Origin: Betaproteobacteria bacterium
GTDB taxonomy: Bacteria; Pseudomonadota; Gammaproteobacteria; Burkholderiales; SG8-41
Assembly: GCA_900299145.1 (NCBI GenBank)
Contig: OMIN01000123.1
Span: forward strand, 1 to 39,301
Length of the DNA: 39,301 bases
Direction of reading: 5' to 3'
Below, piece by piece: positions 18,193 through 27,371 of the stretch. Each line of letters opens with the position of its first letter. Within the stretch, counting starts at the first letter, position 1. The position numbers and the translations under genes were made by a program. The notes beneath the pieces were generated by a model. It was not told the origin of the DNA and did no database searches. It was given only the letters and a program-made list of their open reading frames with translations.

Positions 18193-18320
18193 GGGGTGAG
18201 GCGTGAGGCGCAGGTGCGTTCTCGACATTTCAGTGCCGCCATTCTTCGACGGCCTCATTGCATGATTTACTTTCAATACTAATCCACTGCTCATCACCTC
18301 TCACGCTTCACGCCTCACGC
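18193..18320. repeat. Inverted-repeat junction element between panB and panC
   Basis: GCGTGAGGCG (18201-18210) and CGCCTCACGC (18311-18320) are perfect 10-bp inverted repeats. Both arms extend as tandem GGCGTGAG-type units, and the right arm reads TCACGCTTCACGCCTCACGC. The interior of about 100 bases shows no gene. The panC ATG follows seven bases after the right arm. Confidence 0.65.
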
Positions 18321-18327
18321 ACCAAAA

Positions 18328-19161
18328 ATGGACATCATCCACTCTGTCACCGACCTGCGCGAACGCCTGCAGCGCGAGCCGAACAACGTGTTCGTGCCAA
18401 CCATGGGCAATCTGCATCGTGGGCATATAGAGCTCATCAACATAGCCAAGCCGCGCGCGGCTTGCACGGTGGTGAGCATTTTCGTGAACCGGCTGCAGTT
18501 CGGCCCGCGCGAAGATTTCGACAAATATCCGCGCACGCTTACCGCCGATTGCGAGAAGCTGCGCGCGGCCGGTGTGGACGTGGTGTTCGCGCCCGACGAA
18601 GGCGAGATTTATCCGGAGCCACAGACCTATACCGTAGAGCCGCCGGACATCCAGCACATGCTCGATGGCGCGGTGCGGCCGGGGCATTTTCGTGGCGTCG
18701 CCACGGTGGTGTTGAAGCTCTTTAATATGGTGCGGCCGCACTCGGCAATTTTCGGCAAGAAGGATTACCAGCAGTGTCTGGTGCTGAACAACATGGTGCG
18801 CCAGTTGGCGCTGCCTATAGATATCATTCTTGCTGAAACCGTGCGCGCGCAGGACGGGCTTGCGCTGTCGTCGCGCAACAGCTACCTCACGCCGGAGGAG
18901 CGCAAGGAAGCGCCGCGCCTCTATGCGATGCTGTGCAAGGCGCGCGACGAACTGAGCGCCGGTGCGCACGACTATCAGCGCGTGGAGCTGGATGTGATGG
19001 CGGACCTTGCACATCACGGCTGGAAGCCCGATTACATCGCAGTGCGCCGCCAGGCCGATTTGTTGCCGCCGGAAAACGGCGAAGGCAAACTGGTGGTGCT
19101 GGCAGCGGCGCGGCTCGGTAGAACGCGGCTCATCGACAATATCGAGGTGGAGCGCGAGTAG
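18328..19161 (+). CDS. panC: Pantothenate synthetase (pantoate-beta-alanine ligase)
   Basis: ATP-dependent ligation of pantoate and beta-alanine to pantothenate. It has 277 residues. Motifs are VPTMGNLHRGH (the HIGH-like ATP site), FVNRLQFGPREDFDKYPRT, IFGKKDYQQ and LSSRNSYL (KMSKS-like). ATG is preceded by CACCAAAA from the inverted-repeat element rather than a Shine-Dalgarno sequence. It works directly after PanB and PanE; no panE or panD is in the window. Confidence 0.96.
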   Translation: MDIIHSVTDLRERLQREPNNVFVPTMGNLHRGHIELINIAKPRAACTVVSIFVNRLQFGPREDFDKYPRTLTADCEKLRAAGVDVVFAPDEGEIYPEPQTYTVEPPDIQHMLDGAVRPGHFRGVATVVLKLFNMVRPHSAIFGKKDYQQCLVLNNMVRQLALPIDIILAETVRAQDGLALSSRNSYLTPEERKEAPRLYAMLCKARDELSAGAHDYQRVELDVMADLAHHGWKPDYIAVRRQADLLPPENGEGKLVVLAAARLGRTRLIDNIEVERE

Positions 19162-19187
19162 GGTGCGGTGCGCAGCGGTTGTTTTTT

Positions 19188-19205
19188 TAAGTATTTGTTT
19201 TTATT
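19188..19205 (-). repeat. AT-rich 18-bp dispersed repeat, copy 4
   Basis: Read on the minus strand this is a perfect match to AATAAAAACAAATACTTA. It lies between panC and the PPOX flavoprotein gene, 21 bases before its ATG. The A-rich flank shared with copies 3 and 8 is present. Confidence 0.88.
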
Positions 19206-19226
19206 GATATTTTTAGGTGACAACTC

Positions 19227-19847
19227 ATGGCTGCGATAGAGACTACGCAACAACTGCGCGCAATGTATCTGCAGCCCAAGGAGCGTGCGGTCAAAAAGCA
19301 GTGGCCCAAACTGGATCAACACTGCAAAAATTTTCTGGCGCTGGTGCGGTTTGCCGTGCTCTCCACGTGCGACAAAGACGGCAACATGGATGCGTCGCCG
19401 CGCGGCGGTGAAGCGGGCTTCGTCAAGGCGGTGGACGATCACACGGTGATCATTCCCGACTGGACGGGCAACAACCGGCTCGACACGTTTACCAACATCG
19501 TTGAAACCGGACGTGCCGGAGCGATTTTTCTGGTGCCAGGCGTGGATGAAGCGCTGCGTATCAACGGTGCCGCGAGTTTGCGCAACGATGAAGCCTACAC
19601 TTCCCTGTGTGAAGTCAACGGGCGCTTTCCCAAACTGGTGGTGCACATTGCCGTGAAGGAAGCGTATCTGCATTGCGCCAAAGCGATCATGCGTGCGGAC
19701 TTGTGGCAGCCCGAAGCCAAAGTAGAACGCAGCGTGCTGCCAACGATGAACGAAATGCTGCGCGATCAAATAGGCCAGACGGAACCCGCCGAGCCGCAGG
19801 CGGAAATGCGTGCGCGGCATCTTTCCGAGTTGTACCTGAACCAGTAA
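19227..19847 (+). CDS. PPOX-class flavoprotein (MSMEG_1061-type pyridoxamine 5'-phosphate oxidase-like)
   Basis: A 206-residue split-barrel FMN-binding protein of the pyridoxamine phosphate oxidase superfamily. Barrel motifs are VRFAVLSTCDKDGNMDASPRGG and the following IPDWTGNNRLDTFTNI, the FMN-contact stretch of this subgroup. KAIMRADLW lies near the C-terminus. The substrate is unknown; relatives are annotated as FMN- or F420-dependent oxidoreductases. AGGTGA lies about seven bases before ATG. It has no functional link to panC that I can see. Confidence 0.88.
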   Translation: MAAIETTQQLRAMYLQPKERAVKKQWPKLDQHCKNFLALVRFAVLSTCDKDGNMDASPRGGEAGFVKAVDDHTVIIPDWTGNNRLDTFTNIVETGRAGAIFLVPGVDEALRINGAASLRNDEAYTSLCEVNGRFPKLVVHIAVKEAYLHCAKAIMRADLWQPEAKVERSVLPTMNEMLRDQIGQTEPAEPQAEMRARHLSELYLNQ

Positions 19848-19864
19848 CGCCGAGGCGCGCCCCC

Positions 19865-20284
19865 ATGTTTTCGCCAGGCGCGCTCAACTACTACGCCATC
19901 GCGGCGGCAGCGGCCTCCAGCATTGTCATCGGCTTTATCTGGTACGGCCCGCTCTTCGGCACGGCGTGGATGAAGGAAATGGGTGTCGCGCCCGACTTCA
20001 AGCCTGATCCATCGCTGATGCAGCGCTCGTTGCTGCTAATGACGGTGGGCGCTGTGTTAACCGCGCTGGCTCTGGCAAGTGCGCTTCACATTGCCGGCTC
20101 GCGCGCCCCCGCCGCGTTGCAAGGTCTGGCCACGGCACTCGGCGCGTGGGCGGGTTTTTACGTGCCCATGCTGCTGGGCGGCGTTGCTTGGGAAAACCGC
20201 AGCTGGAAATGGTTTCGCATCAACGCCGGTTATCATCTGATGGCATTGCTGGCGGCGGCAATGATTTTGGCGTACTGGCGTTAA
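19865..20284 (+). CDS. DUF1761 family membrane protein
   Basis: A 139-residue protein with four predicted membrane segments (residues about 6-28, 55-78, 85-108, 118-137). The N-terminal motif AASSIVIGFIWYGPLFGTAWMKEMG and the later ENRSWKWFRINAGYHL fit DUF1761. The function is unknown. The frame is open upstream into the flavoprotein gene, but ATG 19865, 17 bases after that gene's stop, begins at the family's first helix. Confidence 0.83.
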   Translation: MFSPGALNYYAIAAAAASSIVIGFIWYGPLFGTAWMKEMGVAPDFKPDPSLMQRSLLLMTVGAVLTALALASALHIAGSRAPAALQGLATALGAWAGFYVPMLLGGVAWENRSWKWFRINAGYHLMALLAAAMILAYWR

Positions 20285-20313
20285 CGTCAGTTCGCGGCGC
20301 CGTGCCGCAGGGC

Positions 20314-20625
20314 TTAGCCCGCCGGCGACAGCACGTGGATCACGCGGTTTGCCAGCATATCCTTCACCTTGGCGGCGTAGGCGGCCATGTGGGGCGCGGC
20401 AGCGTGCGCTTTCAATGCGGGAAGATCGCGCCACTTTTCGATGACCACAAACGAGTCAGCGCCAAATTTGGTTTGAAACGATCCGACACCGTCGGCATCC
20501 GTGGCGGGCCCATATTCAATGCAGCCGTCTTCGGCGCGCACGGCGGGGATGTTGGCGCGGAACGCCTCCAGCACTTTTTCCCGCATGCCGGGCTTGGCGG
20601 TGATAATGGCGACGACGTGGATCAT
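20314..20625 (-). CDS. Antibiotic biosynthesis monooxygenase (ABM) domain protein, putative quinol monooxygenase
   Basis: A 103-residue single ferredoxin-like ABM domain, similar in size to YgiN. It begins MIHVVAIITAKPGMREKVLEAF. It includes GCIEYGPATD and FVVIEKWRDLPALKAHAAAPHM, with the conserved Trp and His of the family. Members act as cofactor-free oxygenases on quinols or as heme-degrading enzymes; the substrate here is unknown. It stands alone on the minus strand, convergent with the DUF1761 gene and divergent from the PhyH gene. Revcomp upstream of ATG reads GGGAGATTCCC, a good ribosome site. Confidence 0.88.
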   Translation of the reverse strand: MIHVVAIITAKPGMREKVLEAFRANIPAVRAEDGCIEYGPATDADGVGSFQTKFGADSFVVIEKWRDLPALKAHAAAPHMAAYAAKVKDMLANRVIHVLSPAG

Positions 20626-20797
20626 GGGAATCTCCCGAAAAAGGTTACGTAAATGGTGGTGTATTCGAACATTCGTAAGTAAACCATACCACGTTCTTGC
20701 GTGGGCTGGCTTTCCGAAGGTGTACGCGCGTATAAGTGATTGCGCCGGGTTTTGCCTTGCCGCAGCTTCTGGGCTAGGATTTCATCAGACTACTCAC

Positions 20798-20805
20798 GGG
20801 GGGGG
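20798..20805 (+). repeat. G8 homopolymer in the ribosome site of the PhyH gene
   Basis: Eight consecutive G residues end four bases before the ATG at 20810, where the Shine-Dalgarno sequence should be. Such tracts can change length by slippage and alter spacing. No variation can be seen from one sequence. Confidence 0.5.
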
Positions 20806-20809
20806 CAAT

Positions 20810-21982
20810 ATGAATACTGTCGTTGATGCCAGCAAGGAACTTACGCGCGCCGGGCATGCTGCGGGGATGGCCGCCTACCAGCAGGAGGGCTTGCGCATTG
20901 CAAGTCAACTCGATCATCGCGGGCCGGTGCGCTTTGATGCGAATGGCCGGCTGCATCCCGATATTCTGGCGGCGTACTGGAAGCACGGGTTTTACATCTT
21001 CGAGGGTGTGGTCGGCGAGGACGAGGTCAATGAACTGCGGCGCGACGCCGGTGAGATGCTCGACCGCGCACCGGTCAGCCCCGATGCAAAAGTGGATGCG
21101 AAGGGGCGACCGGCGTTGGGCCGCGACGCGGCACGCGAGCCGTACAGCATTATCAAGCCACTGTCCGACCCACAAGGCGGCACCGATTTCGGTGATGGCC
21201 GCCACCCCAGCAAAATGGCCGAACCCAAGCCCGACCGCGACGCGCCCGCCTATACGGTGCTGCGCATGCGGGGCATGTGCCAGTACATGCCGGCGGGCCT
21301 CAGAGTGTATGGTCATCCGCATCTGCTGGCGATTGCTGCGTCGATCAACGGTGATGATTTCGTGCCGTTTAACGACGTGATTTTCGTCAAGCAGCCGCAC
21401 GTGGGCGGATCGGTGGCGTGGCACCAGGACGGCGTCACGCACTGGAATTCGCCCGATTGGGACGAAGGCATCCACGGCTATAACTATCAGGTGCAGATTT
21501 ACCCGACCACAGTGGGCAATGCGCTGTGGGTGATGCCCGGCACGCACAAACTCGGCCGCGCCGACATAAAGAAACGCGTTGCCGACAACGGCGGCAGCGA
21601 GCAACTGCCGGGCGCGATGCCGCTGATCTGCAAACCGGGCGATGTCACCATTGTCAACCGGCAGACGCTGCACGGCTCGTTCGCCAACTCGTCGCCCGAC
21701 CTGCGCATATCGATTACCTTCGGCTTTCATCGCCGCAAATCGGTGCTGGGCCAGCACACCGCGTTGACCATGCGGATACCGGGGGTGCATTACGACGAAG
21801 CGCGCATTTTCAAACGCGCATCTGTGATTGCCGTTGCCATCGACGCGCGCCGGCAGTACTACCCGAACGAAAAACCGTTTGTGTATCAGCCGTTCGCCGG
21901 CCGCGAAGACGAATTTCGCTGCAATCCGCAAACCCTTGAGCGGGTCATACGCAATTACAACGAACACGATTTGGCGATTTGA
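20810..21982 (+). CDS. Phytanoyl-CoA dioxygenase (PhyH) family protein
   Basis: A 390-residue Fe(II)/2-oxoglutarate-dependent dioxygenase of the PhyH family. The double-stranded beta-helix iron site is visible as His205 and Asp207 in WHQDGVTHW and His288 in RQTLHGSF, with Arg299 (PDLRIS) for 2-oxoglutarate. The protein is longer than typical 280-300-residue members, having an N-terminal helical extension of about 55 residues. The substrate is unknown. The frame extends upstream, but ATG 20810 is the first start after the G-rich ribosome site. It is a single-gene unit between the ABM gene and tRNA-Leu. Confidence 0.87.
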   Translation: MNTVVDASKELTRAGHAAGMAAYQQEGLRIASQLDHRGPVRFDANGRLHPDILAAYWKHGFYIFEGVVGEDEVNELRRDAGEMLDRAPVSPDAKVDAKGRPALGRDAAREPYSIIKPLSDPQGGTDFGDGRHPSKMAEPKPDRDAPAYTVLRMRGMCQYMPAGLRVYGHPHLLAIAASINGDDFVPFNDVIFVKQPHVGGSVAWHQDGVTHWNSPDWDEGIHGYNYQVQIYPTTVGNALWVMPGTHKLGRADIKKRVADNGGSEQLPGAMPLICKPGDVTIVNRQTLHGSFANSSPDLRISITFGFHRRKSVLGQHTALTMRIPGVHYDEARIFKRASVIAVAIDARRQYYPNEKPFVYQPFAGREDEFRCNPQTLERVIRNYNEHDLAI

Positions 21983-22024
21983 GGGGGAGGCCGCGTGTAT
22001 GGCGCGGCTGGATCGCTGAAAGCC

Positions 22025-22111
22025 TGGTGCCGGGAGCCGGAATCGAACCGGCACGCTGTCGCCAGCGCGGGATTTTGAGTCCCGTGCGTCTACCAATTCC
22101 GCCATCCCGGC
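22025..22111 (-). tRNA. tRNA-Leu (anticodon CAA)
   Basis: An 87-nt tRNA including encoded CCA. The acceptor arms GCCGGGA and TCCCGGC pair, with discriminator A. The anticodon stem CGGGA/TCCCG encloses the loop CTCAAAA, giving anticodon CAA, which decodes UUG. A long variable arm (GCTGGCGACAGC region) and the T arm GCCGG-TTCGAAT-CCGGC mark a class II leucine tRNA. It is followed by no other tRNA. Confidence 0.96.
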
Positions 22112-22134
22112 AGGGTGACCGAACGAAGAATGCG

Positions 22135-22140
22135 ATTATA
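22135..22140 (-). promoter_or_regulatory. TATAAT box for tRNA-Leu
   Basis: TATAAT on the minus strand (22140-22135) would start transcription about 17 bases before the mature tRNA 5' end. A TTGACG lies only 10 bp upstream of it, too close to act as a normal -35, so the upstream half is unresolved. Confidence 0.4.
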
Positions 22141-22182
22141 GCGCTGCCGCCGTCAATGCGCGATATCCAGAGTTTGCCCCCG

Positions 22183-22188
22183 TATAAT
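22183..22188 (+). promoter_or_regulatory. TATAAT box seven bases before queA
   Basis: A consensus -10 hexamer seven bases upstream of the queA ATG. Expected initiation is at 22195-22196, on or next to the A of ATG, giving a leaderless transcript. No clear -35 was found. Compare the same arrangement at pcnB. Confidence 0.4.
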
Positions 22189-22195
22189 CCGCGCG

Positions 22196-23227
22196 ATGCT
22201 TCTTGACGAATTTGATTTTGCGTTGCCGCCGGATTTGATCGCGCAAACGCCTGCTGCCGAGCGCGGCGCGAGCCGCCTGTTGCATCTGGATGGGCGTAGC
22301 GGGGCGCTGGCGGATGGCCGCTTTGCGCAGTTGCTGGAGCATGTCGCGGCTGGCGAGGTGATGGTGTTTAACGACACCCGCGTGATCAAGGCGCGCTTGC
22401 TGGGGACGAAGGAGAGCGGTGGCAAGGTCGAAGTGTTGATCGAACGCGTGCTGTCGCAGGATCGCGCGCTGGCGCAGGTGCGTGCGAGCAAATCACCGCG
22501 GGCCGGGGGGCGATTGCGGTTTGGCGATGGGGTTTCCGCGCAGGTGCTGGGCCGGCACGGCGAGTTTTATGAGTGGCAGTTCGACGATTGCGCCGACTTT
22601 TGTGCCTTACTCGACGAACACGGCTCGGTACCGCTGCCGCCGTATATTACGCACACTGCCGATACAGTGGACGAAGCGCGCTATCAAACGGTCTACGCGC
22701 GTGCACCTGGCGCGGTGGCGGCGCCCACGGCGGGTTTGCATTTCGACACGGCGATGCTCAACGCCTTGCGCGCGAAAGGCGTGATCGTCGCGCACGTTAC
22801 ATTGCACGTGGGCGCTGGCACATTTCAGCCGGTGCGGGTGAACGATTTGAGCGAGCACCAGATGCACAGCGAGTGGTATGACGTACCGCAAGCCACCAAG
22901 AGCGCCATCGCGGTGGCGCGTGCAAATGGCAAGAAGGTCCTGGCAGTCGGTACCACCAGTCTGCGCGCATTGGAGTCGGCTGCGGCCAGTGGTGAACTGA
23001 AGGCGGGCACCGGCGATACGCGGCTATTCATCACACCGGGTTATACGTTCAGGGTGGTGGATCGGCTACTGACGAATTTTCATTTGCCGAAATCGACGTT
23101 GCTGATGCTGGTGTCGGCATTCGCGGGCATGGATAATATCCGCCGTGCTTACCGCCACGCCATAGAGCAACGCTACCGTTTTTTCAGCTACGGCGACGCC
23201 ATGCTGATCGAAAGAAACACTCAGTGA
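22196..23227 (+). CDS. queA: tRNA preQ1(34) S-adenosylmethionine ribosyltransferase-isomerase
   Basis: Converts preQ1 in tRNA position 34 to epoxyqueuosine using the ribosyl part of S-adenosylmethionine. It has 343 residues. Motifs are [21 protein letters not shown] at the N-terminus, [53 protein letters not shown] and [19 protein letters not shown]. It is the usual partner of tgt, separated here by a thioesterase gene. No ribosome site precedes ATG. Confidence 0.97.
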   Translation: MLLDEFDFALPPDLIAQTPAAERGASRLLHLDGRSGALADGRFAQLLEHVAAGEVMVFNDTRVIKARLLGTKESGGKVEVLIERVLSQDRALAQVRASKSPRAGGRLRFGDGVSAQVLGRHGEFYEWQFDDCADFCALLDEHGSVPLPPYITHTADTVDEARYQTVYARAPGAVAAPTAGLHFDTAMLNALRAKGVIVAHVTLHVGAGTFQPVRVNDLSEHQMHSEWYDVPQATKSAIAVARANGKKVLAVGTTSLRALESAAASGELKAGTGDTRLFITPGYTFRVVDRLLTNFHLPKSTLLMLVSAFAGMDNIRRAYRHAIEQRYRFFSYGDAMLIERNTQ

Positions 23228-23655
23228 CCCGCCGGCCGCCTTCCACCTGTGACGCCTACCGGCGCTTCATCACCATCACCACACGCTGGATGGATAATGA
23301 TGTCTACCGGCATGTGAATAACGTCGTCTACTATTCGTTTTTCGATACGGCGGTAAATCAATATCTGCTGGAACAAGGCGTGCTTGATTTCGACAGTTCG
23401 CCGGTGGTGTCGCTGGTGGTGGATACTGGCTGCCAGTATTTCAGCCCCATCGCGTTTCCTGATGTGGTGCACTGCGGCCTGCGTGTTGCGCACCTGGGCG
23501 CGAGCAGCGTGCGCTACGAAATCGGCATCTTTCGAAACGACGAGCCGCAGGCCGCCGCTCAGGGACACTTTGTGCACGTGGCGTGCGACCGGCACACGCA
23601 CCGGCCTGTGCCGATGCCGGCCGAACTGCGGCGAGCGCTCGAAGCGCTTCGATAA
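23224..23655 (+). CDS. Acyl-CoA thioesterase, 4-hydroxybenzoyl-CoA thioesterase family
   Basis: A 143-residue hotdog-fold thioesterase (YbgC/FadM-like). The catalytic segment [23 protein letters not shown] carries the family's conserved Asp and the HVNN-Y pattern. The GTG start at 23224 overlaps the queA stop as GTGA, so it is co-translated with queA although unrelated to queuosine. The usual order is queA then tgt directly. Its 3' end is followed after six bases by AT-rich repeat copy 5. The acyl substrate cannot be read from sequence. Confidence 0.9.
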   Translation: MTRRPPSTCDAYRRFITITTRWMDNDVYRHVNNVVYYSFFDTAVNQYLLEQGVLDFDSSPVVSLVVDTGCQYFSPIAFPDVVHCGLRVAHLGASSVRYEIGIFRNDEPQAAAQGHFVHVACDRHTHRPVPMPAELRRALEALR

Positions 23656-23661
23656 AAACTT

Positions 23662-23679
23662 AATAAAAACAAATGCTTA
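23662..23679 (+). repeat. AT-rich 18-bp dispersed repeat, copy 5
   Basis: AATAAAAACAAATGCTTA has one mismatch to the consensus. It begins seven bases after the thioesterase stop and ends 18 bases before the tgt ATG. Confidence 0.85.
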
Positions 23680-23682
23680 TGA

Positions 23683-24813
<1,131 letters not shown>

Positions 24814-25027
24814 AAAATGGGTTAAAATACAAAGGTTTTGCGCAGGCGGCCTCGCGTGGGACTGCACCTTGAAATCTCGCAAAGCCGCCACGATCTGGCT
24901 GTAGCGTAGCCGCAACGCAGCCGTTCACAGCCCCGCAATCCAGTTTATTCACGGCGCCGGCGGACGCCACACGATCTTTCAGCCACAAAATAAGTTCAGC
25001 ACGTTTTTCAGGGGGAGACTCTCAGCA

Positions 25028-25354
25028 ATGTTTATCAGTCAGGCATGGGCTCAGGCGGGCGGGCAACCGCAAGGGGGCGGCATTGAAAGCATGCTGCTCA
25101 TCGTCATGATGTTCGGCGTGCTGTACTTCCTGATGATCCGCCCGCAAATGAAGCGTGCCAAGGAACACAAGGCGATGATCGAAGCGCTGCAAAAGGGCGA
25201 CGAAGTCGTCAGCGGCGGCGGCATCCTCGGGCGCGTGTCGAAACTCAATGAAAACTACGTCACGCTCGAAGTTGCGCAGGGTGTGGAAATGACACTGCAG
25301 CGCTCTGCCATACAGGTTGTGCTGCCCAAGGGCACCATTAAAAATATAGAGTGA
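25028..25354 (+). CDS. yajC: Preprotein translocase subunit YajC
   Basis: Small single-pass inner-membrane partner of SecDF-YidC. It has 108 residues. The membrane helix is at about residues 20-38 (LLIVMMFGVLYFLMIRPQMK), followed by the conserved cytosolic QMKRAKEHKAMIEALQKGDEVV and a G-rich turn. A strong purine-rich site (GGGGGAGA) precedes ATG. The preceding 214-base spacer after tgt contains a TAAAAT sequence at 24823-24828 that could be a weak -10 box, but no terminator. Confidence 0.95.
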   Translation: MFISQAWAQAGGQPQGGGIESMLLIVMMFGVLYFLMIRPQMKRAKEHKAMIEALQKGDEVVSGGGILGRVSKLNENYVTLEVAQGVEMTLQRSAIQVVLPKGTIKNIE

Positions 25355-25366
25355 ACTGCGGGGGAG

Positions 25367-25428
25367 GTGAGGCGTACCGCCCGCGAGTCCCGCGTCTCAC
25401 GTCACACGTCACACGCTTCACGCCTCAC
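25367..25428. repeat. Inverted-repeat junction element between yajC and secD
   Basis: GTGAGGCGT (25367-25375) and ACGCCTCAC (25420-25428) are perfect 9-bp inverted repeats. Between them lie near-tandem units of TCACGTCACACG type. The secD ATG follows six bases after the right arm. The arms are shared in sequence with the panB-panC element. Confidence 0.65.
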
Positions 25429-25434
25429 GACAAA

Positions 25435-27315
25435 ATGAATCGCTATCCGCTCTGGAAATATATTTTGATCGCTGTTCTGCTGGCGATTGGGTTCCTGTAC
25501 ACCGTGCCAAATTTCTACGGCGAATCGCCGGCGGTGCAGGTGTCCACGGTAAAACCCACTACAAAAATCGACAGCACCTTGCTGGGTCGTGTCGAGGAGA
25601 CCCTGACCAAGGGTGGATTCAAGCCCGAAGGGTTGCTACAAGATGAAAGTGGTGTCAAGGCGCGATTTGGCGATACCGACACGCAGTTAAAGGCCAAGGA
25701 ACTGCTGCAGTCTCAGTTGGGTGAAGACTACGTGGTGGCTCTCAACCTGCTGTCTCGCAGCCCGCGATGGCTGGCGTCCATTGGTGCGTTGCCGATGTAT
25801 CTGGGGCTGGATTTGCGGGGCGGCGTGCATTTTCTCCTGCAAGTCGACATGAAAGCCGCGATTAACAAAAAGATCGACACTACAGTGGGCGATATCCGCG
25901 GCACGCTGCGTGACAAGAAAATCCAGTATTCCGGCGTTGCGCGTGAAAAAGACAATGTGGTGGTACGCTTTCGCGACAAGGACGCGCAGACCAAGGGTAT
26001 CTCCGAAATCGAAAAGGCGTTGCCCGACCTGGAATTGAAGGCGCAGGATGATGTGGATTTTCGCGTGATTGCACGCCTCAAACTTGAAGCAGTGACTCGC
26101 ACACAGGAATTTGCGCTACAGCAAAACATCACCACGCTTCGTAACCGTGTCAATGAACTGGGTGTGGCCGAGCCGATCATTCAGCAGCAGGGCGCTGACC
26201 GCGTGGTGGTGCAGTTACCCGGCGTGCAGGATACCACGCGTGCTAAAGATATTCTGGGTCGTACAGCCACGCTGGAGGTACGCATGGTCGAAGCCCATGC
26301 CGGAGACCCGGCAGGGCGCAATTTCGATCCACAGAAGATCGATCAGGCGACCAAGGGACAGGTGCCGTTCGGTATGGAGTTGCATTACGCGTCTCGCGAT
26401 GGCAGCAAGGAAGCATTGCTCCTCAGCAAGCAAATTGTGATTACTGGCGAGCGGCTGACCGATGCTTCTCCGGGCTTCGATTCCACCAGCAATACGCCGA
26501 TCGTTAGTGTCACTGTGGACGGGCAGGGCGCGCGGGTGATCCAGCAAGTCACGCGCGAAGGCGTAAAGCGGCGCATGGCAATACTGCTGATCGACCGTGG
26601 CAAACCGGAAGTATTGACGGCACCGGTGATTCAGTCCGAATTGGGCGCGCGATTTCAGATCAGTGGATTCAAGACCACAACAGAGACCAAGGATCTGTCG
26701 TTGCTTCTGCGTGCTGGCGCTCTGGCCGCGCCAATGGAAATAGTCGAAGAACGCACCGTCGGCCCGTCGCTGGGAGCAGAAAACATCCGCATAGGCTTTC
26801 AGTCAATGTGGTACGGCTTTGCGGCCATTGCCGCGTTCATGATTGTGTACTACATGCTGTTTGGCGCTTTTTCGGTGGTGGCGCTGGGTTGTAACCTATT
26901 GTTTTTAATAGCTTTATTGTCCATGCTGCAGGCAACGCTAACGCTGCCTGGCATCGCCGCCATTGCGCTGGCGCTGGGCATGGCGATTGACGCCAACGTG
27001 CTCATCAACGAGCGCGTGCGCGAGGAATTGCGCAACGGCAATACGCCGCAGGCGGCGATCTTCGCTGGCTACGACCGCGCATGGGGCACGATTCTCGACT
27101 CCAACGTCACCACGCTGATCGCCGGCATTGCGCTGTTTGCGTTCGGCTCAGGCCCGGTGAAGGGGTTTGCCGTGGTGCATTGTTTGGGCATTCTGACGTC
27201 GATGTTCAGCGCCGTGATGCTGTCGCGCGCGCTGGTGAATCTGTGGTACGGCACGCGCCGTAAGCTGGATGGAGTGTCGATTGGGCAGGTGTGGAAGCCC
27301 ACAGAAACTGCTTAA
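25435..27315 (+). CDS. secD: Protein translocase subunit SecD
   Basis: Proton-driven accessory subunit of SecYEG that helps exported proteins leave on the periplasmic side. It has 626 residues. The first membrane segment is at about residues 7-25. The DLRGGVHFLLQVD motif (D1) lies near residue 130. The large periplasmic P1 domain follows, then five C-terminal membrane segments with LALGMAIDANVLINERVREEL (D4). The frame is open 28 codons upstream through the repeat element, but MNRYPLWKY is the conserved start. No Shine-Dalgarno sequence precedes it. Confidence 0.96.
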   Translation: MNRYPLWKYILIAVLLAIGFLYTVPNFYGESPAVQVSTVKPTTKIDSTLLGRVEETLTKGGFKPEGLLQDESGVKARFGDTDTQLKAKELLQSQLGEDYVVALNLLSRSPRWLASIGALPMYLGLDLRGGVHFLLQVDMKAAINKKIDTTVGDIRGTLRDKKIQYSGVAREKDNVVVRFRDKDAQTKGISEIEKALPDLELKAQDDVDFRVIARLKLEAVTRTQEFALQQNITTLRNRVNELGVAEPIIQQQGADRVVVQLPGVQDTTRAKDILGRTATLEVRMVEAHAGDPAGRNFDPQKIDQATKGQVPFGMELHYASRDGSKEALLLSKQIVITGERLTDASPGFDSTSNTPIVSVTVDGQGARVIQQVTREGVKRRMAILLIDRGKPEVLTAPVIQSELGARFQISGFKTTTETKDLSLLLRAGALAAPMEIVEERTVGPSLGAENIRIGFQSMWYGFAAIAAFMIVYYMLFGAFSVVALGCNLLFLIALLSMLQATLTLPGIAAIALALGMAIDANVLINERVREELRNGNTPQAAIFAGYDRAWGTILDSNVTTLIAGIALFAFGSGPVKGFAVVHCLGILTSMFSAVMLSRALVNLWYGTRRKLDGVSIGQVWKPTETA

Positions 27316-27330
27316 TCCAAGCTGCCTTAC

Positions 27331-27350
27331 CTTGCGCCTCATGCCTCACG
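27331..27350 (+). repeat. Degenerate CCTCACG-type repeat between secD and secF
   Basis: CTTGCGCCTCATGCCTCACG resembles the right arm of the panB-panC and yajC-secD elements. I see no left arm, since secD ends just upstream. The secF ATG follows about 21 bases later, again without a clear ribosome site. Confidence 0.45.
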
Positions 27351-27371
27351 TCTAACACCTTACGGGCAAAC

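Noticed and set aside
20774-22105. 443-codon minus-strand frame opposite the PhyH dioxygenase gene
   Set aside because: Shadow frame. It runs through tRNA-Leu at its start and has no family resemblance; the plus strand has intact catalytic motifs.
22112-22195. TTGACG at 22156-22151 as the -35 of the tRNA-Leu promoter
   Set aside because: The spacing to TATAAT is only 10 bp, far from the 16-18 bp needed.
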